A DNA stretch of 64,000 nucleotides from Lacticaseibacillus hulanensis (GTDB lineage Bacteria > Bacillota > Bacilli > Lactobacillales > Lactobacillaceae), in assembly GCF_004010095.1 (NCBI RefSeq), contig NZ_RRYD01000001.1, forward strand, positions 1-64,000, read 5' to 3'. The position numbers were made by a program, and so were the translations under genes. Position 1 is the first letter of the stretch. The number at the start of each line of letters is the position of its first letter. Below the pieces are notes generated by a model. The model did not search any database. It was not told the origin of the DNA and saw only the letters and a list, made by a program, of their open reading frames with translations. Shown piece after piece: positions 56,148-64,000 of this stretch.

Positions 56148-56176
56148 TTGACCGCAGTGCAAATTGTGGTTACTAT
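56148..56176 (+). promoter_or_regulatory. hisS-aspS promoter
   Basis: TTGACC (56148-56153), 17-bp spacer, TACTAT (56171-56176), directly upstream of the T-box leader. Confidence 0.7.
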
Positions 56177-56184
56177 TAGGATAA

Positions 56185-56376
56185 ATAATTCCAGTGCCAA
56201 TGACGAAGCAGAAGAGATCACTTGAAGCGACCCGGGACGGTGAAAGCCGGGAACGATTGACAAGACACTTCTGAGGCAGATACGCTCCGGTGACCACCGT
56301 TATGGTTTGAGTTAAACAGTAAGGTGGTACCGTGTGCTTGCACCCTTCGCGATTGTCGCGAGGGGTGTTTTTTTTG
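56185..56376 (+). promoter_or_regulatory. T-box leader of hisS-aspS
   Basis: The T-box sequence AAGGTGGTACCGTG (56321-56334) pairs with the tRNA acceptor end. It is followed by the terminator CACCCTTCGCGA/TCGCGAGGGGTG (56341-56368) and eight T. Stem I is at about 56195-56275. The specifier region reads AAGACACTT (56262-56270), in which GAC (Asp) and CAC (His) overlap. It senses uncharged tRNA and allows antitermination. Confidence 0.92.
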
Positions 56377-56440
56377 TTCTAAGCAGCAATTGTTACCGGC
56401 AGTCAGCAGCGCATGCGTAATGGAAGAAAGGATAATTAAT

Positions 56441-57718
56441 ATGAGTACTTATCAACGGCCAAAGGGGACAGCGGATATTCTCCCTGGCACCAGTGAAATC
56501 TGGCAGTACGTCGAACAAACGGCACGCGGCGTATTTGCCCGCTACCAGTACCACGAAATTCGCACACCAATTTTTGAAAGCGCCGATGTCTTTGCCCGGA
56601 CCAGCGGGGAAACCAGTGACGTTGTTTCCAAGGAAATGTATGCATTCGAGGACAAGGGCGGCCGGATGATGGCCCTGCGCCCAGAGGGAACCGCCGGCGT
56701 GGTGCGCGCGTACATCGAAAACAAACTTTACGGCCCAGAATTCGCCAAGCCATACAAGGTTTACTACTTCGGCCCAATGTTCCGCTACGAACGTCCGCAA
56801 TCCGGGCGTCAGCGCCAGTTCACCCAGTTCGGGGTGGAAGCATTCGGAAGCGATTCACCAGCACTCGATGCAGAAACAATTGCACTCGCCCGCGAACTGG
56901 TCGCATCATTCGGCGCAAAGGGACTCAAGATTGTGATTAACACGCTTGGCGATCCTGAAACACGCAAGGCTTACCACGCAGCGCTGGTCACTTACCTCAA
57001 GTCCTACGCCGATGAATTGTCCGCCGACTCAAAGGTGCGCCTCGAGAAAAACCCGCTGCGCATTCTTGATAGCAAGGACAAACACGATCAGGAGATTGTT
57101 GCCAGTGCACCATCAATTCTTGAATACCTGACCCCAGAGGCCCAGGACCACTTTGACAAGGTTCAAGGCTTCCTTAAGGCACTGAACATTGATTTCGAGA
57201 TTGACGCAACGATGGTGCGGGGGCTGGACTACTACAACCACACCATCTTCGAAGTAATGAGCAATGACCCGGCCTTTGGTGGGGGCTACACCACTGTTAT
57301 CGGTGGTGGCCGCTACAACGGGCTTGCCGAAGAACTTGGCGGTCCCGAAACACCAGGGGTTGGCTTCGGGATGGGCGTCGAACGCCTCATGATGCTCCTG
57401 GCTGACAAGAAGATTGAATCCCCACTGCCGCTTTACATCGTGGCCATCGATGAGGCGGCCCAGCTTCCCGCCTTGAGTTTGGCCACCAGCATTCGGCACC
57501 AGGGAATCCCAGTCGACATGGACTTCATGAACCGCAAAGCCAAGGCGCAGTTCAAGTCCGCGAACAAGGCCAACGCCGAATTCGTGGCCACCATTGGGGA
57601 AGAAGAAATCGCTGATGGCACCGTCCAGGTCAAGAAGATGGCCACTGGGGAGCAGAAGACCTTCAAGCAGGCTGAACTACTGGCCGACTTTGGGGCGATT
57701 CAGAGCAGTTTCGACTAA
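56441..57718 (+). CDS. hisS: Histidyl-tRNA synthetase
   Basis: Class II synthetase, 425 aa from ATG 56441 (AAAGGA upstream; earlier in-frame codons overlap the T-box). Motif 2 MFRYERPQSGRQRQFTQFGVE, His-A motif VRGLDYYNHTIFEV, motif 3 GFGMGVERLMMLL and a C-terminal anticodon-binding domain. RPEGTAGVVRAY is intact. Operon with aspS, 52 bp apart. Confidence 0.97.
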   Translation: MSTYQRPKGTADILPGTSEIWQYVEQTARGVFARYQYHEIRTPIFESADVFARTSGETSDVVSKEMYAFEDKGGRMMALRPEGTAGVVRAYIENKLYGPEFAKPYKVYYFGPMFRYERPQSGRQRQFTQFGVEAFGSDSPALDAETIALARELVASFGAKGLKIVINTLGDPETRKAYHAALVTYLKSYADELSADSKVRLEKNPLRILDSKDKHDQEIVASAPSILEYLTPEAQDHFDKVQGFLKALNIDFEIDATMVRGLDYYNHTIFEVMSNDPAFGGGYTTVIGGGRYNGLAEELGGPETPGVGFGMGVERLMMLLADKKIESPLPLYIVAIDEAAQLPALSLATSIRHQGIPVDMDFMNRKAKAQFKSANKANAEFVATIGEEEIADGTVQVKKMATGEQKTFKQAELLADFGAIQSSFD

Positions 57719-57770
57719 GCACGCGTTGATACGGATGCTAGTTATATAGAAGAGCGAAGGAGAAACATTT

Positions 57771-59576
57771 ATGAAAAAACGTACTATGTATGCTGGTGAT
57801 GTTACTGCCATCAACATTGACCAAACCGTTACGCTCATGGGCTGGGTCAAAAAGCGACGTAGCCTCGGGAACCTAATCTTTGTCGACTTGCGCGACCGTG
57901 CCGGCATCGTGCAGCTCGTCTTTTCGGCGGACTTTGATCAGGACGCACTCGACCAGGCCAACAACCTGCGCAGCGAATACGTCATTGAAGCAACCGGTGT
58001 CGTTAAGGCGCGCAAGCCAGAAGCCATTAACAAGAACATGAAGACCGGTGAAATCGAAATTGAAGTGCAGGAACTCACCGTCTTGAACAAATCCAAGACG
58101 CCTGTCTTTGAAATCGAGGACGGCATCACCGCCTCCGAGGACACCAAGCTCAAGTACCGTTACCTTGACCTGCGCCGTCCAGAAATGCAAAAGGCCCTCA
58201 TGACCCGGTCCCAGATTATCATGTCCACCAACCGTTACTTCGACGAGAACGGCTTCCTGTACATCGAAACGCCAGATCTGACCAAGAGCACGCCAGAAGG
58301 TGCCCGTGACTACCTCGTGCCTTCACGTGTCTACCCAGGTTCATTTTACGCATTGCCACAATCCCCACAGCTATTCAAGCAGTTGCTGATGGGGGCAGGT
58401 TACGACCGTTACTTCCAGATTGCTAAGTGTTTCCGGGACGAAGACCTGCGCGGTGACCGTCAACCAGAATTCACGCAAATCGACATGGAAACCAGCTTCC
58501 TGTCCGCTGAAGAAATTCAGGAGATTACTGAAGGCCTCATCGTTCGCGTCATGAAGGAAGTTAAGGGTATCGATGTTCCCCAGCCATTCCGGCGCATCAA
58601 GTGGCAGGACGCCATGGACCGGTTCGGTTCCGACAAGCCAGATTTGCGGTTCGGGATGGAACTGCAGGACGCGGCACCATTCGTCAAGGATGCGGGCTTT
58701 AAGGTCTTTGACAACGCACTTGCAAACGGCGGCCAGGTGAAGGCCATCGTGCTTCCAGGCGCGGCCCAGAAGTACTCCCGGAAGATGATCGACAAGCAGG
58801 CCGACTACATCAAGCGTTTCGGTGCGCACGGTTTGGCTTGGCTCAAGGTTGAAGACGGCAAGGTTTCCGGACCAATCGCCAAGTTCTTCGCCGAGAGCAC
58901 AGAACTCGTGAATGGCCTCGGCGCGAAGGCGGGTGACATGATCATGTTCATCGCCGACCGCAAGAAGGTTGTCGCCGACACACTCGGTTACCTGCGGACG
59001 TACTACGGCAAGGACCTCGGCCTCATCGACGAAAACCGCTACGAGTTTGCCTGGGTTGTTGACTGGCCATTGTTCGAATTCGACGAAGGGGACCAGCACT
59101 GGGTTGCAGCACACCACCCATTCACGATGCCAAACGAAGAAGACGTTCACCTGCTGGACACCGACCCACATTCCGCCCACGCTCAGTCATACGACATTAT
59201 TCTGAACGGTTACGAACTCGGTGGTGGGTCAATTCGTATCCACACCCGGGAAATTCAGGAGAAGATGCTCAAGGCCCTGGACTTCACGCCTGAACGGGCA
59301 GAAGAACAGTTCGGCTTCCTCCTGCAGGCACTTGACTACGGGTTCCCACCTCATGGCGGTCTCGCAATTGGTCTCGACCGGTTCGCAATGCTCCTGACTG
59401 GCAAGAGCAACATCCGCGACGTCATTGCCTTCCCAAAGAACTCCAACGCGACCGAACCAATGACCCATGCCCCTCAGCCGGTTGAAGCCAACCAGCTGCA
59501 GCCACTTGGGATTGAAGTTACACCAGAAGCAGAGGCTGAAATCGAAGCCGAAGCCGAAGACAAGCCTAAAGATTAA
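57771..59576 (+). CDS. aspS: Aspartyl-tRNA synthetase
   Basis: Class IIb synthetase, 601 aa: OB-fold anticodon domain (about 1-105), catalytic core with motif 2 [18 protein letters not shown], a bacterial-type GAD insertion and motif 3 [14 protein letters not shown] short acidic tail ([12 protein letters not shown]) ends the protein. Whether it is discriminating or also charges tRNAAsn cannot be told with certainty here. Followed at once by a terminator and the second composite element. Confidence 0.96.
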   Translation: MKKRTMYAGDVTAINIDQTVTLMGWVKKRRSLGNLIFVDLRDRAGIVQLVFSADFDQDALDQANNLRSEYVIEATGVVKARKPEAINKNMKTGEIEIEVQELTVLNKSKTPVFEIEDGITASEDTKLKYRYLDLRRPEMQKALMTRSQIIMSTNRYFDENGFLYIETPDLTKSTPEGARDYLVPSRVYPGSFYALPQSPQLFKQLLMGAGYDRYFQIAKCFRDEDLRGDRQPEFTQIDMETSFLSAEEIQEITEGLIVRVMKEVKGIDVPQPFRRIKWQDAMDRFGSDKPDLRFGMELQDAAPFVKDAGFKVFDNALANGGQVKAIVLPGAAQKYSRKMIDKQADYIKRFGAHGLAWLKVEDGKVSGPIAKFFAESTELVNGLGAKAGDMIMFIADRKKVVADTLGYLRTYYGKDLGLIDENRYEFAWVVDWPLFEFDEGDQHWVAAHHPFTMPNEEDVHLLDTDPHSAHAQSYDIILNGYELGGGSIRIHTREIQEKMLKALDFTPERAEEQFGFLLQALDYGFPPHGGLAIGLDRFAMLLTGKSNIRDVIAFPKNSNATEPMTHAPQPVEANQLQPLGIEVTPEAEAEIEAEAEDKPKD

Positions 59577-59578
59577 TG

Positions 59579-59607
59579 CAAAAGCCCACGGTTTCCGTGG
59601 GCTTTTA
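59579..59607 (+). terminator. hisS-aspS terminator
   Basis: AAAAGCCCACGG pairs with CCGTGGGCTTTT around TTT, ending 30 bp after the aspS stop. The TIR-like sequence of the composite element follows directly. Confidence 0.88.
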
Positions 59608-59625
59608 CTGTCTGGCAGCGTCAGT
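59608..59625 (+). repeat. Left terminal inverted repeat of composite element B
   Basis: CTGTCTGGCAGCGTCAGT. Its reverse complement recurs at 60491-60508 with 16 of 18 bases matching. A version lacking one base is at 26574-26590, at the outer end of locus A. The pair brackets both structured units of locus B. Confidence 0.65.
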
Positions 59626-59657
59626 CCTTTTTACTTGGTGGGTACTGAAGTGGTCTA

Positions 59658-59962
59658 GGGGCCGCGCCTGGGCGGGGCCGGTGCGCGTTCCGTGCGGCTG
59701 GGATTTTCCGTGCGGCCGGTTGAAGCCCCAAAAGCGGGGTCTTCAACCTAAAAATTTAGCCCCACATCCGCTTCTTGAGGTTACAAGACTAATACGTGTT
59801 GTTAAGATCCGCTGGGAAACTTTGTCCTCCCTGGCGGGTCTTAATTTTTGCCGGCTATGGTGTGGAGAAGCCCGGCGCAAAAACCGCACCGGTCTTCTCT
59901 CACCATAGCTTTCACAGGAAAATCCCAGCCGCACTCCACGCGCACCGACCCCGCCCAGGCGC
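59658..59962 (-). ncRNA. Structured dispersed element, family 2 (locus B, - orientation)
   Basis: Inverted, nearly identical copy of 26256-26561. Hairpin I is identical in both copies. Outer arms GGGGCCGCGCCTGGGCGGGG and GACCCCGCCCAGGCGC pair across about 300 nt. Internal marks: GGTTGAAG hairpin II, TAAAAATTTAGCCCC, and TCTTAATTTTTGCC. Differences from locus A concentrate between the hairpins. No gene. It lies about 80 bp after aspS. Confidence 0.72.
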
Positions 59963-60108
59963 TACAACGTGGTTAAAAGAAAGTCTTACCGAGGTTTTTC
60001 AAAGTGACAGAAATGATCTATCACGTCTGATCCTTTAGCCATCGACTGATGACTACTCTAATGTTGTTGAGCACCATGTGATAACCAAGATGTTAACTGC
60101 TTATAAAG
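59963..60108. promoter_or_regulatory. Spacer between divergent structured units, locus B
   Basis: About 145 bp between the 5' ends of the two units. Only the edges match the locus A spacer; the middle is unrelated. Weak promoter-like pieces (TTGAGC near 60068, TATAAA near 60102) are present but not convincing. Confidence 0.35.
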
Positions 60109-60467
60109 CGGAGCGTTGTGGGGTTTGGCCGGAGGGTCCGGGCTGGGTCTCGGGTGTGTCGCCCAGCTGTGGCAACAAGAAAACACGATGTGACGACTGT
60201 GTTTTTTGCAGTTGGCACATCGTATTTTCTTGAGGGAAAAATTTAGATTTGTGTGAGGAGCATTCAGGATTTAGGCACGAGATAGAGGTTTCGATTACAT
60301 ACCAAACATCGTACGAGTTAGACTCAGGCTGCGACGATGCAAAGCTAAATTTTTAGTCTGGAGACGGCGCTTTTCCGGCTCCAGACGACCGCCACAGCAA
60401 CCACGGCGAAGCACACCCGAGGCCCAGCCCGGACCCGGAGGCCAAACCCCACAACGCGGAGCCTCCT
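60109..60467 (+). ncRNA. Structured dispersed element, family 1 (locus B, + orientation)
   Basis: About 359 nt, inverted copy of 25760-26119. Outer arms GCGTTGTGGGGTTTGGCC and GGCCAAACCCCACAACGC start a closing helix that continues into GGGTCCGGGCTGGG and its partner. Hairpin I (60175-60233) keeps its shape despite many base changes, at least five of them paired. GAAAAATTTAG and CTAAATTTTT can pair. Hairpin II is GTCTGGAG/CTCCAGAC. No gene. Likely an RNA or an RNA-like mobile element. Confidence 0.7.
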
Positions 60468-60490
60468 CACTGGTCTACCTCAGCAATCAC

Positions 60491-60508
60491 GCTGACGCTG
60501 CCGGACAG
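60491..60508 (-). repeat. Right terminal inverted repeat of composite element B
   Basis: Read on the - strand CTGTCCGGCAGCGTCAGC, matching 59608-59625 at 16 of 18 positions. Lies 24 bp outside the family 1 unit. Confidence 0.65.
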
Positions 60509-60579
60509 CGTTTGTAATTGATTGTTAAAGTGGTGGGGCACCGTGCTATACTGGTCTTACAAATTGGGAGGGTATTTCT

Positions 60580-61497
60580 TTGCAGGAACTTGATAAATTA
60601 ATTCGTCGGCATCAGAATATGAGCCGACTTTCCGCCGCATTCTTCTATGGAATATGTGTCACCCTTGCGCTGAACCTTTTTTGGGAACCGGGTGGGATTT
60701 ACGCATCCGGGATCACCGGGGCGGCGCAGCTGGTTGCCACGGTGGTTAGCCGCTGGTTTAATGTGGTTATTTATACGCCATTCGGGATGATTACAACCGC
60801 CACCATCTTCTCAACTGGGACGATGCTGTTCGTCCTAAACGTGCCTTTGTTCATTTTGGCTTGGCGCCGAATTGGACACCGGTTTACAATTTTTACCTTC
60901 CTGGCCGTTCTTTTTTCAACCATCATGCTGCACCTGTTCTCATTCCCGCCACTTACCAAGGACCCAATCATCTGTGGGATCTTCGGGGCGGTCGTTAATG
61001 GTTTGGGGACCGGTTTTGCCCTCCGCAACAACATTTCAACCGGTGGCCTCGATATTCTTGGGATTGTGATTCGCAAGCGAACCGGGAAATCGATTGGCCA
61101 AATCAACATCTTCTTCAATGCGTTCATCATCCTGTTCGCCGGGTTCATTTACAGCTGGCCCCACGCGCTCATTTCCGCGCTGTCGATTTTTATCAACGGC
61201 AAAATGATTGACTCAATGTACACGCGTCAGCAGCGCATGCAGGTGATGATTGTTACCGCCCACCCCAAAGAGGTGACGAATGCCATTCAAAACGGTCTGC
61301 GCCGCGGGATTACGATTGTCCACGACGTCGAAGGGGCTTTCCGTCATGAAGAAATGACCATTCTGTTCACCGTCATCAGTCGGGCCGAAATGTACGACCT
61401 CGAAGTCGCAATGAAGAACTCCGATCCGTACGCGTTCGTCTCAATTACCGATTCGGTCAAAATTCTGGGCCGCTTCTATGAGCCGAAGATCCAATAA
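60580..61497 (+). CDS. YitT family membrane protein (DUF161-DUF2179)
   Basis: 305 aa from TTG 60580 (GGGAGG upstream; TATACT -10 near 60547). Five to six membrane helices in the first 210 residues (FFYGICVTLALNLFWEPGG, STGTMLFVLNVPLFILAW, STGGLDILGIVI). A cytoplasmic DUF2179 domain follows (MIVTAHPKEVTNAIQNGLRRGITIVHDVEGAF, seen in pieces). YitT proteins are widespread in Firmicutes; function is not established. Monocistronic. Confidence 0.88.
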   Translation: MQELDKLIRRHQNMSRLSAAFFYGICVTLALNLFWEPGGIYASGITGAAQLVATVVSRWFNVVIYTPFGMITTATIFSTGTMLFVLNVPLFILAWRRIGHRFTIFTFLAVLFSTIMLHLFSFPPLTKDPIICGIFGAVVNGLGTGFALRNNISTGGLDILGIVIRKRTGKSIGQINIFFNAFIILFAGFIYSWPHALISALSIFINGKMIDSMYTRQQRMQVMIVTAHPKEVTNAIQNGLRRGITIVHDVEGAFRHEEMTILFTVISRAEMYDLEVAMKNSDPYAFVSITDSVKILGRFYEPKIQ

Positions 61498-61511
61498 CCA
61501 AATAATCCATC

Positions 61512-61553
61512 CAAAAACGCCCAGACAGCAGCAACAATTGTCTGGACGTTTTC
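61512..61553. terminator. Terminator after yitT-like gene
   Basis: AAACGCCCAGACA pairs with TGTCTGGACGTTT around a short loop, followed by TTCATTT. It may serve both convergent genes. Confidence 0.8.
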
Positions 61554-61629
61554 ATTTGCAGTTTTTTCAATGTATCTTCTGTGTGCAGTGGGGAGTTGCG
61601 GCAAATAACCCGCAACTAACGCCAGCTGC

Positions 61630-62448
61630 CTAGTTATCAGTATCATCGAGGCCCATGTGTTCCAAAATCAGCGTGGCGGTCTCTTCAATTGACCGGTGCG
61701 CCGTGTTGATGACCATGCAGCCGAGCTTAGCGTAGAGCTGGTTGGCGTAGTCGAGTTCTTCAAGGACCTGGGTCCGAGCGGAATAATTGTTGTCCGGGTT
61801 CAGTCCGTAAGCAATCATGCGCTGGCGCCGAAATTCCATCAGTACCTGCGGGTCAGTGGTCAGGCCAATAATCTTATTGGGGTCGACCTTGTAGATTTCA
61901 TCCGGGATTTTGGCGGAAGGAACCAGCGGCAGGTTGGCCACTTTGAGATTCCGGTTAGCTAGGAAGAGGGACAGTGGCGTCTTGCTGGTGCGGGAAACAC
62001 CGAGCAGCACAATATCAGCTTCGAGGAACCCCTTAGGATCTTTCCCGTCATCATAGGTCACCGCGAACTCAATCGCGCCAATCCGGTCGAAGTAATTCTC
62101 GTTCAGGTCGTGAACTGAGCCCGCAATCCCCGTCGGTTCTTCGTTGAACTTCTTGCTAATTGCGCGCACGGCGGGGGTGAAGACGTCTAGGCAAGGAACA
62201 CCAATCTTCTTTGCGTATTCATCAGCCTCATCAGCCAGGTCGGCGATTGCCAGGGTGTTGATGACAATCCCGTTGTCTTTTTGCGCATCGTCCAAGGCTT
62301 CAACTAGTTTTTCCCGGGTTTGAATGAATGGATAACGGCGGTAGCGGGGTGTCAGTCGGGGAAACTGTGCGGCCACCGCACGTGCCAGCTGTAAAGCGGT
62401 GTCCCCAACCGCATCAGAGATGATAAATAAATTCAATTCATTGCTCAT
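61630..62448 (-). CDS. Putative PPDK/PEPS regulatory protein (DUF299 kinase/phosphorylase)
   Basis: 272 aa from 62448 (GAGGTC upstream). NLFIISDAVGDTALQLARA at the N-terminus and the P-loop-like GVSRTSKTPLSLFLAN (about 152-167) define the bifunctional ADP-dependent kinase/Pi-dependent pyrophosphorylase family. It regulates pyruvate phosphate dikinase or PEP synthase by threonine phosphorylation. I see no ppdK here, so the target lies elsewhere or differs. Frame extends 19 codons further without support. Confidence 0.9.
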   Translation of the reverse strand: MSNELNLFIISDAVGDTALQLARAVAAQFPRLTPRYRRYPFIQTREKLVEALDDAQKDNGIVINTLAIADLADEADEYAKKIGVPCLDVFTPAVRAISKKFNEEPTGIAGSVHDLNENYFDRIGAIEFAVTYDDGKDPKGFLEADIVLLGVSRTSKTPLSLFLANRNLKVANLPLVPSAKIPDEIYKVDPNKIIGLTTDPQVLMEFRRQRMIAYGLNPDNNYSARTQVLEELDYANQLYAKLGCMVINTAHRSIEETATLILEHMGLDDTDN

Positions 62449-62607
62449 AGACAAGACCTCATTCGGAAATATTTTTGTTAGCGTTATCACTTTGTATAAT
62501 AACATGAAAGCATGCTTCAGGCGAGCCAGAGAATGTTACAATGAGCACAAGAGCGGGCGAATCAGCACCTTTTTTCACAAAACAAGGCGTTTTTTGCCTC
62601 AGGTGCA

Positions 62608-62636
62608 TTGACGATTAGCTGCAGCTTAGATATAAT
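62608..62636 (+). promoter_or_regulatory. rpsU promoter
   Basis: TTGACG (62608-62613), exactly 17 bp, TATAAT (62631-62636). A strong sigma-A promoter about 64 bp before rpsU. Confidence 0.85.
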
Positions 62637-62699
62637 ATTTAAGAATTGCTGGCAGGATACTGTTCAGCGGTTACATCGTTTCGGAGGGAGGGATAACAC

Positions 62700-62876
62700 A
62701 TGGCAAAGACAACTGTTAAGAAAAACGAATCTCTCGACGATGCACTCCGCCGTTTCAAGCGGACCGTATCTAAGGCTGGCACCCTGGCCGAATACCGTAA
62801 GCGTGAGTTTTACGAAAAGCCTAGCGTGAAGCGCAAGCTCAAGTCTGAGGCGGCTCGTAAGCGTAAGAAGTACTAA
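62700..62876 (+). CDS. rpsU: 30S ribosomal protein S21
   Basis: 58 aa: [19 protein letters not shown], then [20 protein letters not shown] and a basic end with [15 protein letters not shown]. Very basic, helical protein of the 30S platform near the anti-Shine-Dalgarno region. GGAGGGAGGG lies just upstream of ATG 62700. It is first in rpsU-yqeY, the common Firmicute pair. Confidence 0.97.
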   Translation: MAKTTVKKNESLDDALRRFKRTVSKAGTLAEYRKREFYEKPSVKRKLKSEAARKRKKY

Positions 62877-62894
62877 TCAAAGGACTGATTTTAA

Positions 62895-63341
62895 GTGGCA
62901 TTAGCCGATGAATTGAATCAGGATTTGAAGAGTGCAATGAGGGAACACAACAAAGTTGCACTGAACACAATCCGCGCAATCAAAACAGCGCTCACCAACG
63001 CTAAGATTGCTTCTGGTAAAGAACTCAGTGAGGACGAAGAGCGTTCCATTCTTGCCACACAGCTTAAGCAGCGGAAGGATTCGCTGGAACAGTTCGAGGC
63101 AGGCAATCGGGAAGACTTGGCGGAAGAAACCAAGGCCGAGATTGTCATCGTCGAGAAATATCTGCCTGCCCAATTGGACGAGGCAGAAATCGGCAAGCTT
63201 GTCGATGAAGCGATAGCCGAAAGTGGCGCTACTAACGTCAAGCAGTTTGGCCTTGTAATGAAGGTCTTAATGCCCCGCGTTAAAGGTCGGGCGGACGGTT
63301 CAGCCGTTACCCAGATCGTTAAATCAAAACTCAATGCTTAA
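62895..63341 (+). CDS. yqeY: YqeY/GatB-tail family protein
   Basis: 148 aa from GTG 62895 (AAGGA upstream). LADELNQDLKSAMREHNKVALNTIRAIKTAL (in part), then EKYLPAQLDEAEIGKLVDEAI and FGLVMKVLMPRVKGRADGSAV are typical. Homologous to the C-terminal tail domain of GatB; presumed tRNA-related, role not settled. Operon with rpsU, terminator follows. Confidence 0.93.
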   Translation: MALADELNQDLKSAMREHNKVALNTIRAIKTALTNAKIASGKELSEDEERSILATQLKQRKDSLEQFEAGNREDLAEETKAEIVIVEKYLPAQLDEAEIGKLVDEAIAESGATNVKQFGLVMKVLMPRVKGRADGSAVTQIVKSKLNA

Positions 63342-63352
63342 CCGAAAAGAAG

Positions 63353-63380
63353 GCACCCGCGCAATTGCGTGGGTGTTTTT
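63353..63380 (+). terminator. rpsU-yqeY terminator
   Basis: CACCCGCGCAATTGCGTGGGTG forms a stem (CACCCGCG/TGCGTGGGTG with G-U type pairing) around a short loop, followed by TTTTT. Positions 63354-63380. Confidence 0.85.
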
Positions 63381-63499
63381 GCGTGCCCTAAGTTTTTGGC
63401 GTGCGATTAACCTTAATTCTGATTGATTATGGCCCCAATTCATTCAGGAATAATCATTCATGTGCTAAAATGGGACCAGAACACTCGGGAGGACAGTCT

Positions 63500-64000
63500 T
63501 TGACAGAAGAAACCGTAACTAAGCGTCTACTGGTAAGTGACGTGAACGAAATGTTGAACTTAATTGGTGTCGGCAACGCCTATCTGGACATTATTGCTGA
63601 TGCCCTGGACGTCGACATCACCACTGTTGGGCAAGAAATCCGCATTACCGGCCCGCGGGACTCTGGCAGTACCGCCTACACGATTTTGCAAAAGCTCCTT
63701 GAGCTCCTCGCCCAAAACATCAAAATCGCCGGACCAGACGTGGTCAGTGCCGTGAAGATGGCACAAAAGGGCACGCTTGATTACTTCACCGACATGTACA
63801 ACGAAGCCTTAATTAAGGACGCGAAGGGCCAACCCATCCGCGTGAAGAACTTCGGTCAGCGGCAATACATTGACGCCATCCGCCGCAACACCATCACGTT
63901 CGGAATTGGCCCAGCGGGGACCGGGAAAACCTTCCTCGCGGTCGTCATAGCCGTCGCCGCACTCAAGGCCGGTGAAGTTGAACGTATTATTGTCACCCGT
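63500..64000 (+). CDS. phoH: PhoH family ATPase, partial at window end
   Basis: 167 codons seen, open to the edge. TTG 63500 with GGGAGG about 8 bp upstream. The N-terminal KH-like part (NAYLDIIADALDVDITTVGQEIRITGP in pieces) leads to QRQYIDAIRRNTITFGIGPAGTGKTFLAVVIAVAAL, with the Walker A GPAGTGKT. PhoH/YbeZ proteins are cytoplasmic ATPases linked to RNA metabolism; in Firmicutes phoH usually precedes ybeY. The gene was not picked up whole because its 3' end is outside the window. Confidence 0.93.
   Translation, partial: MTEETVTKRLLVSDVNEMLNLIGVGNAYLDIIADALDVDITTVGQEIRITGPRDSGSTAYTILQKLLELLAQNIKIAGPDVVSAVKMAQKGTLDYFTDMYNEALIKDAKGQPIRVKNFGQRQYIDAIRRNTITFGIGPAGTGKTFLAVVIAVAALKAGEVERIIVTR

Overview
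The window is a chromosomal segment of a lactic acid bacterium of the family Lactobacillaceae. The gene order (rimP-nusA-ylxR-ylxQ-infB-rbfA, hrcA-grpE-dnaK-dnaJ, DUF3013-prmA-rsmE-rel-dtd, pyrR to pyrE, hisS-aspS, rpsU-yqeY-phoH) is typical of lactobacilli. So are the T-box and PyrR leaders, the CIRCE operators and the alsS-aldB acetoin genes. By eye the G+C content is high for a lactobacillus, and MurE carries the DNPR signature usually linked to meso-diaminopimelate. Together these point towards the GC-rich Lacticaseibacillus or Schleiferilactobacillus-like groups. That assignment is an inference.

Layout. 1-75: 3' end of a dispersed structured element. 229-1710: murE. 2147-7878: nusA/infB translation-transcription operon. 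8031-9132: small membrane protein and TerC. 9209-11069: truB-ribF. 11196-16205: CIRCE-controlled heat-shock genes. 16300-22050: DUF2325 gene, alsS-aldB, lepA. 22276-23631: structured leader with a small membrane ORF, two HTH genes, CsbD. 23947-25725: recQ. 25760-26561: first complete composite structured element. 26603-33487: galE, recJ-apt, ybaK, DUF960 and small unknowns. 33565-36488: tRNA-Ser(CGA) followed by a decayed prophage lysogeny module. 36825-38911: two lineage-specific surface proteins. 39156-45806: pgpA, prmA-rsmE, rel-dtd-HAD. 45837-54615: complete de novo UMP operon with two PyrR attenuators. 54801-56114: SH3b-amidase. 56148-59576: T-box hisS-aspS. 59608-60508: second composite element, inverted relative to the first. 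60580-64000: yitT, ppsR, rpsU, yqeY and the start of phoH.

Working together: most of the window is housekeeping. It covers ribosome biogenesis and translation factors, protein folding, pyrimidine synthesis from bicarbonate/glutamine to OMP/UMP, stringent response and tRNA quality control. Regulation visible in the DNA includes CIRCE/HrcA, PyrR attenuation before pyrR and again before pyrB, a T-box before hisS-aspS, and intrinsic terminators between most units.

The most unusual content is a dispersed, non-coding, highly structured composite element of about 0.8-0.9 kb, present twice in full (25760-26561 and 59658-60467, inverted) and once as a tail at 1-75. Each full copy is two divergently oriented units of about 360 and 305 nt. 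Each unit is closed by a long GC-rich helix around internal hairpins, and the copies of one unit differ by compensatory base changes. I do not recognise it as a named RNA or IS family. A second theme is a broken prophage (integrase fragment, nonsense-riddled cro-like gene) that keeps an intact self-cleaving CI-type repressor with three TTGCGT repeats spaced exactly 21 bp apart.
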